This document shows positions 30,483 through 39,626 of a stretch of DNA of 64,000 nucleotides, piece by piece. The DNA comes from an uncultured Actinomycetes bacterium (lineage in GTDB: Bacteria; Actinomycetota; Actinomycetes; Nanopelagicales; Nanopelagicaceae): the NCBI GenBank assembly GCA_937876245.1, contig CALEGP010000033.1, positions 17,474 through 81,473 of the forward strand, given 5' to 3'. The notes below the pieces were generated by a model. The model saw only the letters and a program-made list of their open reading frames with translations, did no database searches and was not told the origin of the DNA. Numbering within the stretch: position 1 is the stretch's first letter; the number at the start of each line of letters is the position of its first letter. The position numbers and the translations under genes are program-made.

Positions 30483-31643
30483 ATGTTTAAGAGCGATGAG
30501 TTCCGAAAGGCTAGGCTCGCAACGCTTATTGCATTCTTGATCAATGGATTCACTATCGGAAATTTTGTTTCTAGAATCCCAGATTTTAAAACTGAATTGG
30601 GAATTTCAAATGCGGTACTTGGTGCTTCGCTATTTTGCGCATCGATCGGAGTCTTATCTGCGTTGCGTCCGGCAAGTCGAAGCGCAGCTAAATATGGAAG
30701 TGGGCCCTTAACAAGGTACTCGGCCTTCACTCTAAGTCTCGCCCTCCCTTTGGTCGGACTTCTCTTTAACCTTCCTTGGTTTTTGTTTTCTCTATTTATT
30801 TATGGAGCCCTCTCCTCGATTCATGATCTATCAATGAATGCACATGCAGCAGCTTTAGAAAATAAAGCAGGGAAACGGGTCATGAGCACCTTTCATGCAA
30901 TGTGGTCAATTGGCGGCCTAAGTGGTGGGGCGATCGGCGGGACGTTGGCTAGCGTCGGAGTCCCAATTCGTGCCCACGTTTTGGCAATTGCAATATTTAC
31001 ATTCTTAGTAGCACTGACTACGCGAAATTGGTTTCTACCCGCAAGTGCAGATATGCACTCTCTGGGTGCTCGGAAAAAATATAAAATGCCCCGTAAATTC
31101 TATGTTCTTGGCCTCTTTGGATTATGCGGCGCACTAGGAGAAGGAGCAGCAAGTGACTGGGGTGGGGTTCTTGCACGTGAAAGTTTCGGAGCAACACCCT
31201 TTGTCTCGGCTCTGCCATATGTATTTTTCTCACTCACTATGGTCATTGGAAGATTTTCTGGTGATTTCTTGGCACAGAGATTTGGCGCTACAAAACTGCT
31301 AACTTGGTCTGGTTTAGTAGCAGGAATCGGGCTGACCAGTGGGTTAATGGTTGGAAATATTTACGGCATGATTTTTGGCTGGCTGATGTTTGGGATTGGA
31401 CTTGCAACTGTAATCCCTATGGTGATTAGCGCCACCGGAAGTGTGGCGAATAAAGATAATGCTGGGCAAATTTCTGCGGCCCAGGGAGTGGCCCTTGTGA
31501 CTGGAATTGCCTACTTTGGTTTTGTGATTGGACCTCCACTTCTAGGAGTCCTTGCCGACCTACTAACTCTGCGTTGGGCAATGTTAGTTCCGGCTGCCCT
31601 AGCGCTTGCTTTTGGATTAAGTGCCAGGAAAGTTTTATCGTAG
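30483..31643 (+). CDS. MFS transporter
   Basis: This 386-residue major facilitator protein has twelve predicted spans and a central break after about residue 190. The loop 2-3 region ALRPASRSAAKYG and SGDFLAQRFGATKLL in the second half occupy the positions of the family motifs. It resembles the FucP/YbjJ-like MFS group often annotated as sugar or drug transporters. Its neighbour manA hints at a hexose link, but the gap between them is too wide to prove an operon. Confidence 0.8.
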   Translation: MFKSDEFRKARLATLIAFLINGFTIGNFVSRIPDFKTELGISNAVLGASLFCASIGVLSALRPASRSAAKYGSGPLTRYSAFTLSLALPLVGLLFNLPWFLFSLFIYGALSSIHDLSMNAHAAALENKAGKRVMSTFHAMWSIGGLSGGAIGGTLASVGVPIRAHVLAIAIFTFLVALTTRNWFLPASADMHSLGARKKYKMPRKFYVLGLFGLCGALGEGAASDWGGVLARESFGATPFVSALPYVFFSLTMVIGRFSGDFLAQRFGATKLLTWSGLVAGIGLTSGLMVGNIYGMIFGWLMFGIGLATVIPMVISATGSVANKDNAGQISAAQGVALVTGIAYFGFVIGPPLLGVLADLLTLRWAMLVPAALALAFGLSARKVLS

Positions 31644-31676
31644 CCATAATATTTTATTCAGTGTAAATTGCCTTCT

Positions 31677-32702
31677 ATGATTACTCCTCAAAAACTCGCA
31701 TCCAATCAATTTGATCACTTCTATAAGGGTGGCTACCGCATCGGAGCCCTCCGTAATGGCCCAGGCGGACCAATGCGCCCTGAGGAGTGGATCGGATCGA
31801 TGACCACGCGATTTGGCGAGAAGACTATGGGACTTTCTGTCTTATCTGATGGAAGTTTTTTGCGAGATTCTGTCATCGCTAATCCAGAACAATGGCTGGG
31901 CGGCGAGCATCTAAATACTTTTGGTGCTAGTACAGAATTGTTAATGAAATTACTTGATCCAGATCAAAGACTTCCCGTTCATTTTCACCCTAATCGTAAG
32001 TTTGCAAAGGATCACCTCGCGCTAAATCATGGAAAGACTGAGGCCTGGATAATTTTGGAAGCTCCAGCAGGAGCTAACGTTGGGCTCGGATTTAATACCG
32101 AGATGAAGAAACCAGAAGTTTCCAAAATGGTAGATGCTCGTGATGCCGATGGTTTACTTGCTTCATTGCAGAAATTTGATGTTAAAGCGGGGGATACCGT
32201 TTTTGTTCCAGCCGGAACTCCTCATGCTATTGGCGCCGGAATATTTGTCTTAGAACTCCAAGAGCCAACTGATCTCTCCGCACTATTGGAGTGGAATGAC
32301 TTTGCTGTCGATGGCGTTAAAGATGGACACCTTGGTTTGGGTTTTGACACGGTACTCGATGCACTTAGGTATACCCCAATTGAAAAAGATGAGGCAAGTA
32401 AATTGGTATTTTCCAATCGCCTATTTAGCCAGGGTGACCAGTCGGTCTTTACTGCTGTGGCTGATCCATATTTCCGCGCTGATTATCTCGCTGGGATCCA
32501 AAGTAAAGTGGCCGCTGGATTTAGCATTGCCCTGATTTTAGATGGAAGTGGAAAGATCGCTTTTGAAAATCACTCTGAAATGAGCGCCGAGAAAGGCGAT
32601 GCAGTCTTGATTCCACACTCTGCGGGAAGCTGGATTCTTAATGGTGCGAGTGGCATTGTCTGCCGACCACCTCTTGCAAAAGATGCACCGTTAGCGGTTT
32701 GA
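31677..32702 (+). CDS. manA: Mannose-6-phosphate isomerase, class I
   Basis: ManA interconverts mannose 6-phosphate and fructose 6-phosphate, feeding GDP-mannose synthesis or mannose use. The zinc ligands lie in LPVHFHPNRKFAKDH (two His) and GKTEAW (Glu), with a later His in PAGTPHAIGAGIF. The cupin core and the GLGFDTVLDAL and ELQEPTDLSALLEW segments fit the family. I begin at the ATG at 31677, three codons after the first possible TTG, giving 341 residues. It converges on the epimerase gene with one base between stops. Confidence 0.92.
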   Translation: MITPQKLASNQFDHFYKGGYRIGALRNGPGGPMRPEEWIGSMTTRFGEKTMGLSVLSDGSFLRDSVIANPEQWLGGEHLNTFGASTELLMKLLDPDQRLPVHFHPNRKFAKDHLALNHGKTEAWIILEAPAGANVGLGFNTEMKKPEVSKMVDARDADGLLASLQKFDVKAGDTVFVPAGTPHAIGAGIFVLELQEPTDLSALLEWNDFAVDGVKDGHLGLGFDTVLDALRYTPIEKDEASKLVFSNRLFSQGDQSVFTAVADPYFRADYLAGIQSKVAAGFSIALILDGSGKIAFENHSEMSAEKGDAVLIPHSAGSWILNGASGIVCRPPLAKDAPLAV

Positions 32703-32703
32703 T

Positions 32704-33585
32704 TTAAGAAAGATTGTTTGCCCTAACAATATGTTCCACCATGTATTTTCGGGCATTTAGCGCCATTGGTTTGTTCTCGGTCCAAAGATTTCGCCAAATT
32801 GCTAATGCTAGGGAAAGATCAGGGTGAACGATTGCTGATGAGAAACTTTCAAAAGTAATCACACCCTTGTAGTTGATTTTCGCTAGTGCGCCAAATAATT
32901 GATCAAAATCAACGTTTCCAGTTCCGAGTCCTCCTCTGTGGCTGGCGCCGATGTGTACATAGCCAATATGTTCCGCATTATTGATAATAGGAGACGCTAA
33001 GTCTTGTTCCTCTATATTCATGTGATAGATATCTATGTGCACCTTAACATTCGGCTCGCCGATATCTTTAATCATTTCCACAGCTTGGTCAATAGTATTA
33101 ATTAAATTCGATTCATATCGGTTTACTGGCTCCAGTCCAATTGTTATTCCTTTTGCTTGTGCCGCTATCGCAAGGCGTTTTAGTGAAGCAACTGAATTCG
33201 AACGAGACTTTAAAGTTGCTGGATGAGAATACTTGCCAAGTGCGCTAAATAGAACGCCACCAAGATAATCACCTTCGATTTCTGACACAACATCTAACGC
33301 TGCCATTAGTCGCGCTTCGCCCTTGGCTGCTATCTCTGAGTCCTCGTTATTGATGTCGGCATCGAACGACAACCCCATTGAACAGGCCGCTTTGATTCCG
33401 AATTCTTTCAAAGTTGCCAGAGTGTGGGCAGTATCAATTAATGAAGGGTCGAGTGCTGGAATCTCAATCAGATCGTAACCGGCCTCGACTGTATTCTTAA
33501 TTGCCTCTCTACATTCGGCTTGCGACCAACCTCCAACCCAAACAAGAGCATGGACGCCTAATTTATTTGGAAGTTGAATTGTCAT
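32704..33585 (-). CDS. Sugar-phosphate isomerase/epimerase (AP-endonuclease 2 TIM barrel)
   Basis: A 293-residue TIM barrel of the tagatose/psicose 3-epimerase type. Metal-site residues are likely E in LEPVNRYESN (about 152), D and H in KVHIDIYHMN (about 190), H in YVHIGASHRG and E near ITFESFSSA. Such enzymes epimerise keto-sugars or act on inositol intermediates. It is the last gene of the minus-strand run with vanY-like and GDPD genes, 12 bases after the former; its tie to the envelope genes may be only transcriptional. Confidence 0.82.
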   Translation of the reverse strand: MTIQLPNKLGVHALVWVGGWSQAECREAIKNTVEAGYDLIEIPALDPSLIDTAHTLATLKEFGIKAACSMGLSFDADINNEDSEIAAKGEARLMAALDVVSEIEGDYLGGVLFSALGKYSHPATLKSRSNSVASLKRLAIAAQAKGITIGLEPVNRYESNLINTIDQAVEMIKDIGEPNVKVHIDIYHMNIEEQDLASPIINNAEHIGYVHIGASHRGGLGTGNVDFDQLFGALAKINYKGVITFESFSSAIVHPDLSLALAIWRNLWTENKPMALNARKYMVEHIVRANNLS

Positions 33586-33597
33586 GCATTGAGTATA

Positions 33598-34284
33598 TTA
33601 ATTATTAACTGATTCGTCACTAGGCAAACTGCCTAACGCGTTCGATAGCATCGGCGGACAACTTTCGCCGGGAGCAATTGTTGGCTCGAAATGCCACCAC
33701 TCGTTCTCATATACACGACACAAACCAAAGAGATTTCCATTTTCTTCCAGCCATTTATCGGCCACTGGATCACCTGGATAATTTATATCAATGGCTGTTC
33801 CCCATGGGTGGTGTGAGACTTCTCGAGGAAGTACCCACTTTGATGCTTCTTCCTCCGAGCCATATTTCCGGACAGCGTTGGCGTGCAATTGTGCCTGCAG
33901 ATCGCGAGACCTAAACCCTGAAGTAATTTGCAAAGAAATTCCTAACTTCAAGGCTTCTGCTTGTGCGGCCAAGAAGCGAATTTCTAGCGTGCGATTCAGT
34001 GAGGTTGGAGGAACTTCTAAATGAACAATCTCCGTTGTTCCCAATGACTCCTCGCCATCTGCACACATGCTTACTACATCACTAGTACGTAATTCCTTAG
34101 TCGTTAAGTTGAAGCAGAGAAGTGGCATGGGTTCTGGTTGGGGTGGTGCAACTTTTTCAATCTTTTGAACATAGCGTCTAACATGAGTTGAGCTTGTAGA
34201 TATATTCATTAATCCTGCGATGGTGATCAAAACCAGGCAGTAAGTAGAGATTAAGATAGACAAATCCAACTTCGATTTATTCAT
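33598..34284 (-). CDS. VanY-type D-alanyl-D-alanine carboxypeptidase
   Basis: One N-terminal membrane span (about 9-27) anchors an extracytoplasmic peptidase M15B domain. The zinc and catalytic motifs are SHHPWGTAIDINYPG (about 166, SxHxxGxAxD) and EWWHFEP (near 206). It should remove the terminal D-Ala from peptidoglycan stem peptides. It overlaps the GDPD gene by 8 bases, so it belongs to the envelope operon that begins at 38.9 kb. Confidence 0.88.
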   Translation of the reverse strand: MNKSKLDLSILISTYCLVLITIAGLMNISTSSTHVRRYVQKIEKVAPPQPEPMPLLCFNLTTKELRTSDVVSMCADGEESLGTTEIVHLEVPPTSLNRTLEIRFLAAQAEALKLGISLQITSGFRSRDLQAQLHANAVRKYGSEEEASKWVLPREVSHHPWGTAIDINYPGDPVADKWLEENGNLFGLCRVYENEWWHFEPTIAPGESCPPMLSNALGSLPSDESVNN

Positions 34285-34951
34285 CAGCGTGTGCCCGCGC
34301 CGGAAAGTCCGAAATAACAGCGCTCACTTTTGCCCGCCTGCATAGCTCTAGATCAATATACTCATTGACTGTCCAAACAAAAACCATCTTCCTGCGCCCT
34401 AATAAGTAATTGATAAGTCCGCGATAACGTTTCGCTAGATGCAAGTCAATGGCTAAATTTTCAGTTGGGCTCAGCAATGTGGAGATTAAATACTTTGTAA
34501 TCTTGATTTTTTCAGCATTCTTCCCAATCCGTTTAACAGCGAGAGCTGAGAAAGACATAAGGAAAATCGAAATTTCAGCTTTTGCTATTTCTTGCTTATT
34601 TTCAGCCAAGAGTTCCAAAACTTTTCCTTCAATCACCCCGCCACTTTTTACCGGATGTTTTGTCTCAATCAATAAATTCTTTCTGTTCAATATGGCTAAA
34701 TCCAGCAATTCAGCAAGCTTTAGGACCTCACCAGTGGCCCGAATTTCGTCATAATCAGTGCCAGAGATTCGTAGATTCTTTCCCGACAATCGCTTGGTAG
34801 TTGGGTCGTGATGGCAGATGATCTGAAGATCTTTCGTTAAACGTACATCGCATTCAAAACCATCGGCCTTATCCTCGATGGCTGCCAGATATGCCGCCAT
34901 CGTCATTTCGGGTTTTCTACCCGAGGCTCCCCTGTGCGCGTAAACTTTCAT
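34277..34951 (-). CDS. Glycerophosphodiester phosphodiesterase (UgpQ-like)
   Basis: A 224-residue GDPD TIM barrel. The signature is visible at the start, AHRGASGRKPEMTMAA (residues 4-19), followed by FECDVRLTKD (33-42) and CHHDPT, which supply the catalytic His pair and metal-binding Glu/Asp. It hydrolyses glycerophosphodiesters to an alcohol and glycerol 3-phosphate. No signal peptide is present, so it is cytoplasmic. Four-base and eight-base overlaps with GT2 and vanY genes suggest a role linked to the phosphodiester lipid or polymer made by the upstream CDP-alcohol enzymes. Confidence 0.88.
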   Translation of the reverse strand: MKVYAHRGASGRKPEMTMAAYLAAIEDKADGFECDVRLTKDLQIICHHDPTTKRLSGKNLRISGTDYDEIRATGEVLKLAELLDLAILNRKNLLIETKHPVKSGGVIEGKVLELLAENKQEIAKAEISIFLMSFSALAVKRIGKNAEKIKITKYLISTLLSPTENLAIDLHLAKRYRGLINYLLGRRKMVFVWTVNEYIDLELCRRAKVSAVISDFPARAHADE

Positions 34952-35715
34952 CTTCCAAAAATGAAAAGAATTGAGTTAACTAACCCTAATTTCCTAAATG
35001 GCGGTTTGACAAGAAAAAGTAGCCGAGCCACCGGCGCCCAAAAACCAAATACTCGCTGAAATACTCTGCCTCTTGCCACTCTATCTATCGAAGAATCTTG
35101 GAAACTTCCTGAGCTCAGAGCAGGATGTTTCGCCACAACCACTGGTAAGAAGACTCCCTTCAAGCCAGATCTGAGCGCATCGGCGATAAAAATGTACTCA
35201 TCGCCCAAATAATTTGCCACACCGGCGCCAAAATTTTCATCAAACCGGATTCCAGCCCGCTTAATATCTTCGACTCGAATAAACATTTCATAGGTCGCGG
35301 CCTTGGCAGAATTCCTAAGCTTTAACCGGCGTGCCTTATTTGGATAATTCTTTCGCAATTCTCCTGCCTCGTTCACGGTCTGGCAGAGCGCTATCGAAAT
35401 ATTCGGATTCGCTTCCAAATAATCGATAATCTTGGAAACGCCCTCTGGAACAAACTCAATGTCATCGTCTGCAAAGAGAAGGTACTTGCTTTGCGCATTA
35501 TCGATTGCTGCATTTCTGCTCTTGGCAACACCAATGCTATTTAATTCAACTGTTCTGACCTGGACATCTAGTTCGGGTATCACTTCCGAATCAGGATTTT
35601 GGATAATTACAAGAGAACTTACGTTGGGCAAAAAATGAATCGATCTCAATCGAGACGGTAGTGTTGAATAGCCCACGATCAAATCCTTAAACACTACGGA
35701 TTTTTGCCTTTGCAA
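34948..35715 (-). CDS. Glycosyltransferase family 2
   Basis: This 255-residue GT-A fold enzyme has a GVAKSRNAAIDNAQ helix (about 62-75), the nucleotide-sugar metal site FADDDIEF (near 82) and a GDEYIFIADAL segment near 170 where the catalytic acid is expected. A hydrophobic C-terminus (near 225-250) may attach it to the membrane. It lies in an overlapping gene run with CDP-alcohol phosphotransferases, so it likely glycosylates their lipid product. The sugar is not known. Confidence 0.82.
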   Translation of the reverse strand: MQRQKSVVFKDLIVGYSTLPSRLRSIHFLPNVSSLVIIQNPDSEVIPELDVQVRTVELNSIGVAKSRNAAIDNAQSKYLLFADDDIEFVPEGVSKIIDYLEANPNISIALCQTVNEAGELRKNYPNKARRLKLRNSAKAATYEMFIRVEDIKRAGIRFDENFGAGVANYLGDEYIFIADALRSGLKGVFLPVVVAKHPALSSGSFQDSSIDRVARGRVFQRVFGFWAPVARLLFLVKPPFRKLGLVNSILFIFGR

Positions 35716-36457
35716 ATCTCATTAGCCCAATTGCAATTGCCGAAAGATTCGAATTCTGCATTCTTATTCCGAAAAATAGAACGATCGTATTAGCCGCCTT
35801 TATAGATCCAGAAATTCCCAGCCCCAATAATGCAACCATAAGAATTAGCATGGCTATTCCTGAAATTAAATTGCCAAGCTCTCCTGACCTTATTCGGGCA
35901 CCAAATCGAATTGCATGAGGGACATGCATTTTCTCTATCCTTGCCTTGACAAATTTTCGTTGCACCTTTAATTGCTTCTTAAATAGACGGCCGAATATTT
36001 GCAGTATTACAACTATGACAATTATGTTGATGATTCCAAATCTCCAGTTTAGGATTGTAAGGAAAACTACGACCACGACTAAAGAAGTCAGTTTGCTAAG
36101 AATCGTCGTAAGCTCAAAGGCTAGTTTCCACCGCCACAGCATCTTCCGTTTCTTTAACTCCAGATTTGTTTCCTTAAATGCATTATCAAACACATTTACT
36201 CGATAAATTCGTTGCACGAAATGTGCGGTCCGTACTACGATGAAAAGCAACAAAAAACTTCCGATATAGATAATCAGCTGCGATTTAGGCAAAGTTTCTT
36301 CGGCCAAAATAATATGACCAAATAACTTAGCAATCGCGAGCTCTGAAACTGAAACTAGAGCAGCAAGTAAAACAAACACAATTAGAATTGTTCGATGTTT
36401 TGGGGTGGCAAAAAGCTGGAAAAAAGCTGCTTTTAACTGGCCGAGAATCAATTTCAT
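35687..36457 (-). CDS. Membrane protein resembling an ABC-exporter transmembrane domain without ATPase
   Basis: A 256-residue basic membrane protein with hydrophobic segments near 23-46, 64-80, 120-140, 142-156 and 200-225. The pattern of spans with long polar helices (RKMLWRWKLAFELTTIL) recalls the membrane half of type IV ABC exporters, but the protein stops where the ATPase would begin, and no Walker motifs occur in it or nearby. It overlaps the GT2 gene by 29 bases and starts 3 bases after the CDP-alcohol phosphotransferase gene. It may be a flippase component or a degraded exporter. Confidence 0.6.
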   Translation of the reverse strand: MKLILGQLKAAFFQLFATPKHRTILIVFVLLAALVSVSELAIAKLFGHIILAEETLPKSQLIIYIGSFLLLFIVVRTAHFVQRIYRVNVFDNAFKETNLELKKRKMLWRWKLAFELTTILSKLTSLVVVVVFLTILNWRFGIINIIVIVVILQIFGRLFKKQLKVQRKFVKARIEKMHVPHAIRFGARIRSGELGNLISGIAMLILMVALLGLGISGSIKAANTIVLFFGIRMQNSNLSAIAIGLMRFAKAKIRSV

Positions 36458-36460
36458 GGG

Positions 36461-37234
36461 CTAATTATTCCTTAATTTAGGTGAAGAAACTATAGCTGTT
36501 ACGTGACCGATTGTTACAAAGATTGATATTCCAAGAGCAATCTTGATGAATCCATTAAAGTTAGAAAAAATTACGATTAAGATTGTGAACTCTATAGAGT
36601 GAAAAATGCGCTGTGCTGGTATGTAGTCAAAAAGTCTTCTTACTCGCTTTAACCAAGTTGAGGCAGGTAAGTTGATTTCTGGTAGGTCTTGGATCTTCGA
36701 CATTCCGGAAAATGCCCGAGCCACATGAACTGCGTCGTTTAAACCTTTATTGAAAATAACTAAACAAGCCAGGAGTGCACCAATAAATGGGTAGGTTGTG
36801 CCGCTAATCGATTCATTTGGCCAATTAGCCAAACGCAGGCCAAGAAAGATTGGAATTAGCCCTTCGGCCAGATAATGCCCTAATTTATCTAGAAAGATTC
36901 CCGCCGCAGATTTCGTGTCGCACCATCTAGCCACTTCACCGTCACAGCAATCTATTAACATCTGCAATTGACTCAGAATAAATGCCAAGAAAATCCCAGT
37001 CCAGCCTGAAATTAAAAGTGCGGGGCCAATAGATGCTCCGATGAAAATCATCAGCCAGGTGACTCCATTAGCCGTGATTGGAGTCATTAGAAGTAGCCGA
37101 GTTATATAGGGAGAAATTTTTCTCTGATAAAGATCGGCGATCCAGTGCTCTGATGTGGATCTTCCTGTAACGGAAGGTGGCTGAGACACTTCACGAATCT
37201 GCGCAATGGTTGGTCTAATAGGGCGAGCGTTCAT
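36461..37234 (-). CDS. CDP-alcohol phosphatidyltransferase
   Basis: A 257-residue, about six-span enzyme that swaps CMP of a CDP-alcohol for a second alcohol to form a phosphodiester. The family motif D-x2-DG-x2-AR-x8-G-x3-D appears as DCCDGEVARWCDTKS followed by GIFLDKLGH (about 93-117). The fourth Asp, normally the catalytic base, is His in this protein (LDKLGH). It stops one base before the next CDP-alcohol gene begins, so the two are co-translated. The substituted residue suggests altered chemistry or an accessory role. Confidence 0.85.
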   Translation of the reverse strand: MNARPIRPTIAQIREVSQPPSVTGRSTSEHWIADLYQRKISPYITRLLLMTPITANGVTWLMIFIGASIGPALLISGWTGIFLAFILSQLQMLIDCCDGEVARWCDTKSAAGIFLDKLGHYLAEGLIPIFLGLRLANWPNESISGTTYPFIGALLACLVIFNKGLNDAVHVARAFSGMSKIQDLPEINLPASTWLKRVRRLFDYIPAQRIFHSIEFTILIVIFSNFNGFIKIALGISIFVTIGHVTAIVSSPKLRNN

Positions 37235-38860
37235 TTAAGAATTTCTCGCTTTATTACTGAGTACCCATTGTATGGAAGAAACGATAAAGAACAGAATTGA
37301 GAAATAATATATTAGGTAATCAAGTGAAAGTTCCAGCCAAGTCCATAATAGAATTAGCGCTAAACGCCCATAGACATGTCCTCCAGCAATCACCAACCAA
37401 CTAGGTTTGCGCTCTGCCTGTAAGGCCCGATACATATTGTCATAGTGGTTGAAAAGAATTGCGAATAGAATCAAGAATAATTTTGAACGATCTAAATCAC
37501 TTACAAATGCTAATTCAATAATTATTACGCCCTCTGCAAGGCGAAGTAGAGAAGGTTCGAGCCAGTCAAACCTATTTATAGAATTCTTGTTTTTAAAGGA
37601 ATCTAATTGATCGTCGATGAAACTCTTATTTACTCGCGATTTCGGCCAAGTTCGACTCTTTCGGATTCTTGCCCTAAACACTAATACCAGCGAAATTAAC
37701 GAGAGAATCGGCATAATCGTGAAAGTGAAAGCTGCTCCACCAAGTACTGATGAAGCGCTGATTGCAAGCCATCGCTCACCTATTGGAAAGTGCAGCGCCT
37801 TCTTTGACCAATACTCAAAACGTGTTCGCTTCTCTCGCTCAACAACCACATACCCATCTGATTTAATTTCAAATGGCAGAGCTTGCAATGCCGGCGCTCG
37901 GAATTTATTTATTCGAGCAAAATTATAATCCGATAGATGCCTAAATGTTTGCAGCAGCATCATGGCCATCGCAGGAATCCAAAGATCCCTCCCACTCTTC
38001 GCCGCGCCAAATGCCAGCGCAAAGAAAACTAAATACTCTTTAATGCGGTCGGTAATTGCATCAAGCCAAGCACCCAGGGGCGAGAATTGGCGCGTGTACC
38101 TTGCCAGTTCACCGTCAACACAATCAATAATGATGCTCAATTGCAACAAGACTGCGCCCATAAAAATTGCCCAGAAATTTCCGCGACTAAATTCATAAGC
38201 AGAAAGCAGGCCAACACCAAAGGAAACTAGGGTGACTTGATTGGGCGTCATTTTCAATCGGACTGCAAGCCAAGTAAACAATTTGGAAATTTTGCGCAAG
38301 AAAAATACCGAGTAGAAACCATCGTTAGCTCGATTGGCCAGTTTGAGTCGAAGTCTTGCCTCATTGAGATTCGATATTTCTTCTGAAACTTTTTCGCGCT
38401 CAGCCTTTTCGGAAGATCTTATAAAAGGAGCTCCCACCACTTCTGCGGGCGCAACTGTTATTGCACTTCTTACCAAACCCACCAAAATCAAATCAATTGC
38501 CTGTCCCTGGTGCTTGGTCTTTTGAATCTCTGAAAAAACTTCCAAAATTTGAACTCGTTGGGACTGAGCTAATCTAATAATGCCGAGAAATATATGGTTC
38601 CCGTAACCAACCTCATGAAATCCTGAGCTTGCGCCTGTTATTTGAGAATTTCCAACTCGAGTGTCACCATTTTTAAGTTTTGCAACTAAGGCTGTGGAGA
38701 TTTTTCTTGGATAATCTGTTACGAGTTCCAAATGGGGCTGTGTAACTACCGTATTTGCATCGACCAATAGCAGGTCCTCGTTGCTGGCCTCAAAAGCCTT
38801 CAAAACTTCAGCAATCGTGGTTTCCTCATTGACTTCCATGGTCCTAAGATTCGAGGTCAT
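37235..38860 (-). CDS. DUF5941-type CDP-alcohol phosphatidyltransferase fusion
   Basis: This protein of about 541 residues has three parts: a degenerate nucleotidyltransferase-like N-terminus (to about 150), a membrane CDP-alcohol phosphotransferase core with the full motif DCVDGELARYTRQ then LGAWLDAITD (about 246-271), and a C-terminal membrane part with NHYDNMYRALQ that I recognise as DUF5941-like. Such fusions occur in Streptomyces and relatives beside nucleotidyl- and glycosyltransferases. I use the ATG at 38858-38860, with TAGGAGCG upstream, in place of a TTG ten codons earlier. It heads the seven-gene operon. Confidence 0.8.
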   Translation of the reverse strand: MTSNLRTMEVNEETTIAEVLKAFEASNEDLLLVDANTVVTQPHLELVTDYPRKISTALVAKLKNGDTRVGNSQITGASSGFHEVGYGNHIFLGIIRLAQSQRVQILEVFSEIQKTKHQGQAIDLILVGLVRSAITVAPAEVVGAPFIRSSEKAEREKVSEEISNLNEARLRLKLANRANDGFYSVFFLRKISKLFTWLAVRLKMTPNQVTLVSFGVGLLSAYEFSRGNFWAIFMGAVLLQLSIIIDCVDGELARYTRQFSPLGAWLDAITDRIKEYLVFFALAFGAAKSGRDLWIPAMAMMLLQTFRHLSDYNFARINKFRAPALQALPFEIKSDGYVVVEREKRTRFEYWSKKALHFPIGERWLAISASSVLGGAAFTFTIMPILSLISLVLVFRARIRKSRTWPKSRVNKSFIDDQLDSFKNKNSINRFDWLEPSLLRLAEGVIIIELAFVSDLDRSKLFLILFAILFNHYDNMYRALQAERKPSWLVIAGGHVYGRLALILLWTWLELSLDYLIYYFSILFFIVSSIQWVLSNKARNS

Positions 38861-38924
38861 AAGCGGTAATCTATCGCTCCTACATGGCAATTTTTCAAGA
38901 AAATGACGGGTAAAGAAGGTTGAT
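38861..38924. promoter_or_regulatory. Divergent promoter region between the two halves of the envelope locus
   Basis: Only 64 bases separate the start of the minus-strand operon from the nucleotidyltransferase ATG. Both transcripts must start here. The region is A/T-rich toward the plus-strand gene (caatttttcaag) and holds the AGGAG site of the operon. No clear operator repeat was seen. Confidence 0.4.
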
Positions 38925-39620
38925 ATGGCTATTCAAGTTGTAATTCTGGCGGCTGGAATGGGAACTAGGTTGGGAAAACCCTGGCCCAAGCCACTGACCG
39001 AATTATCCGATGGTCGGTCAATCATGCAACAGCAGATGGAAAATGTTGCCAAAGTATTCGGCGATAAAGCGCGCGTTACCGTAGTTGTTGGCTTTAAGTT
39101 AGAAATGATCATGGAAGCCCACCCGACCGCTTCCTTTGTCTATAACGAAGTTTACGATCAAACAAACACTTCAAAAAGTTTAATGAGAGCCCTCCGTGCC
39201 AGCCAAGAATCAGGAGTTTTATGGCTCAATGGTGATGTGGTTTTCGATTCAAAAGTTCTAGAAAGAATTTCCGAAAGAATCACGGCTGAAAAATCATTTA
39301 TCTGCGTTAATACTTCTACTACAGCGGATGAAGAAGTTAAGTACACCGTCGATGAAAAGGGTTTTATTAAGGAACTTTCCAAGACGGTAAAGAACGCCCT
39401 TGGTGAAGCTGTGGGCATTAACTTTATTTCTGCTTATGAAAAAGAGCAAGTGATAACCCAGCTTGAACTTTGCGAAGATCAGGATTATTTCGAACGTGGG
39501 CTGGAATTAGCTATCGAGAAAAATGGAATCCAATTAGAACCAGTGGATATTTCAGATTTGTTTGCAGTCGAAGTTGATTTTCAAGCAGACCTGGATCGCG
39601 CCAACGAAGGTTTAAAGTAA
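38925..39620 (+). CDS. Sugar-nucleotide-type nucleotidyltransferase (cytidylyltransferase-like)
   Basis: This 231-residue GT-A-like nucleotidyltransferase opens with the signature LAAGMGTRLGKPWPKPLTEL (about 8-27) and has the metal site WLNGDVVFD (near 99). It resembles phosphocholine or inositol-1-phosphate cytidylyltransferases. Because two CDP-alcohol phosphotransferases are divergently encoded 64 bases away, it probably makes their CDP-activated substrate; the alcohol (inositol, choline, glycerol or another polyol phosphate) is unknown. Confidence 0.82.
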   Translation: MAIQVVILAAGMGTRLGKPWPKPLTELSDGRSIMQQQMENVAKVFGDKARVTVVVGFKLEMIMEAHPTASFVYNEVYDQTNTSKSLMRALRASQESGVLWLNGDVVFDSKVLERISERITAEKSFICVNTSTTADEEVKYTVDEKGFIKELSKTVKNALGEAVGINFISAYEKEQVITQLELCEDQDYFERGLELAIEKNGIQLEPVDISDLFAVEVDFQADLDRANEGLK

Positions 39621-39626
39621 ACTTTT

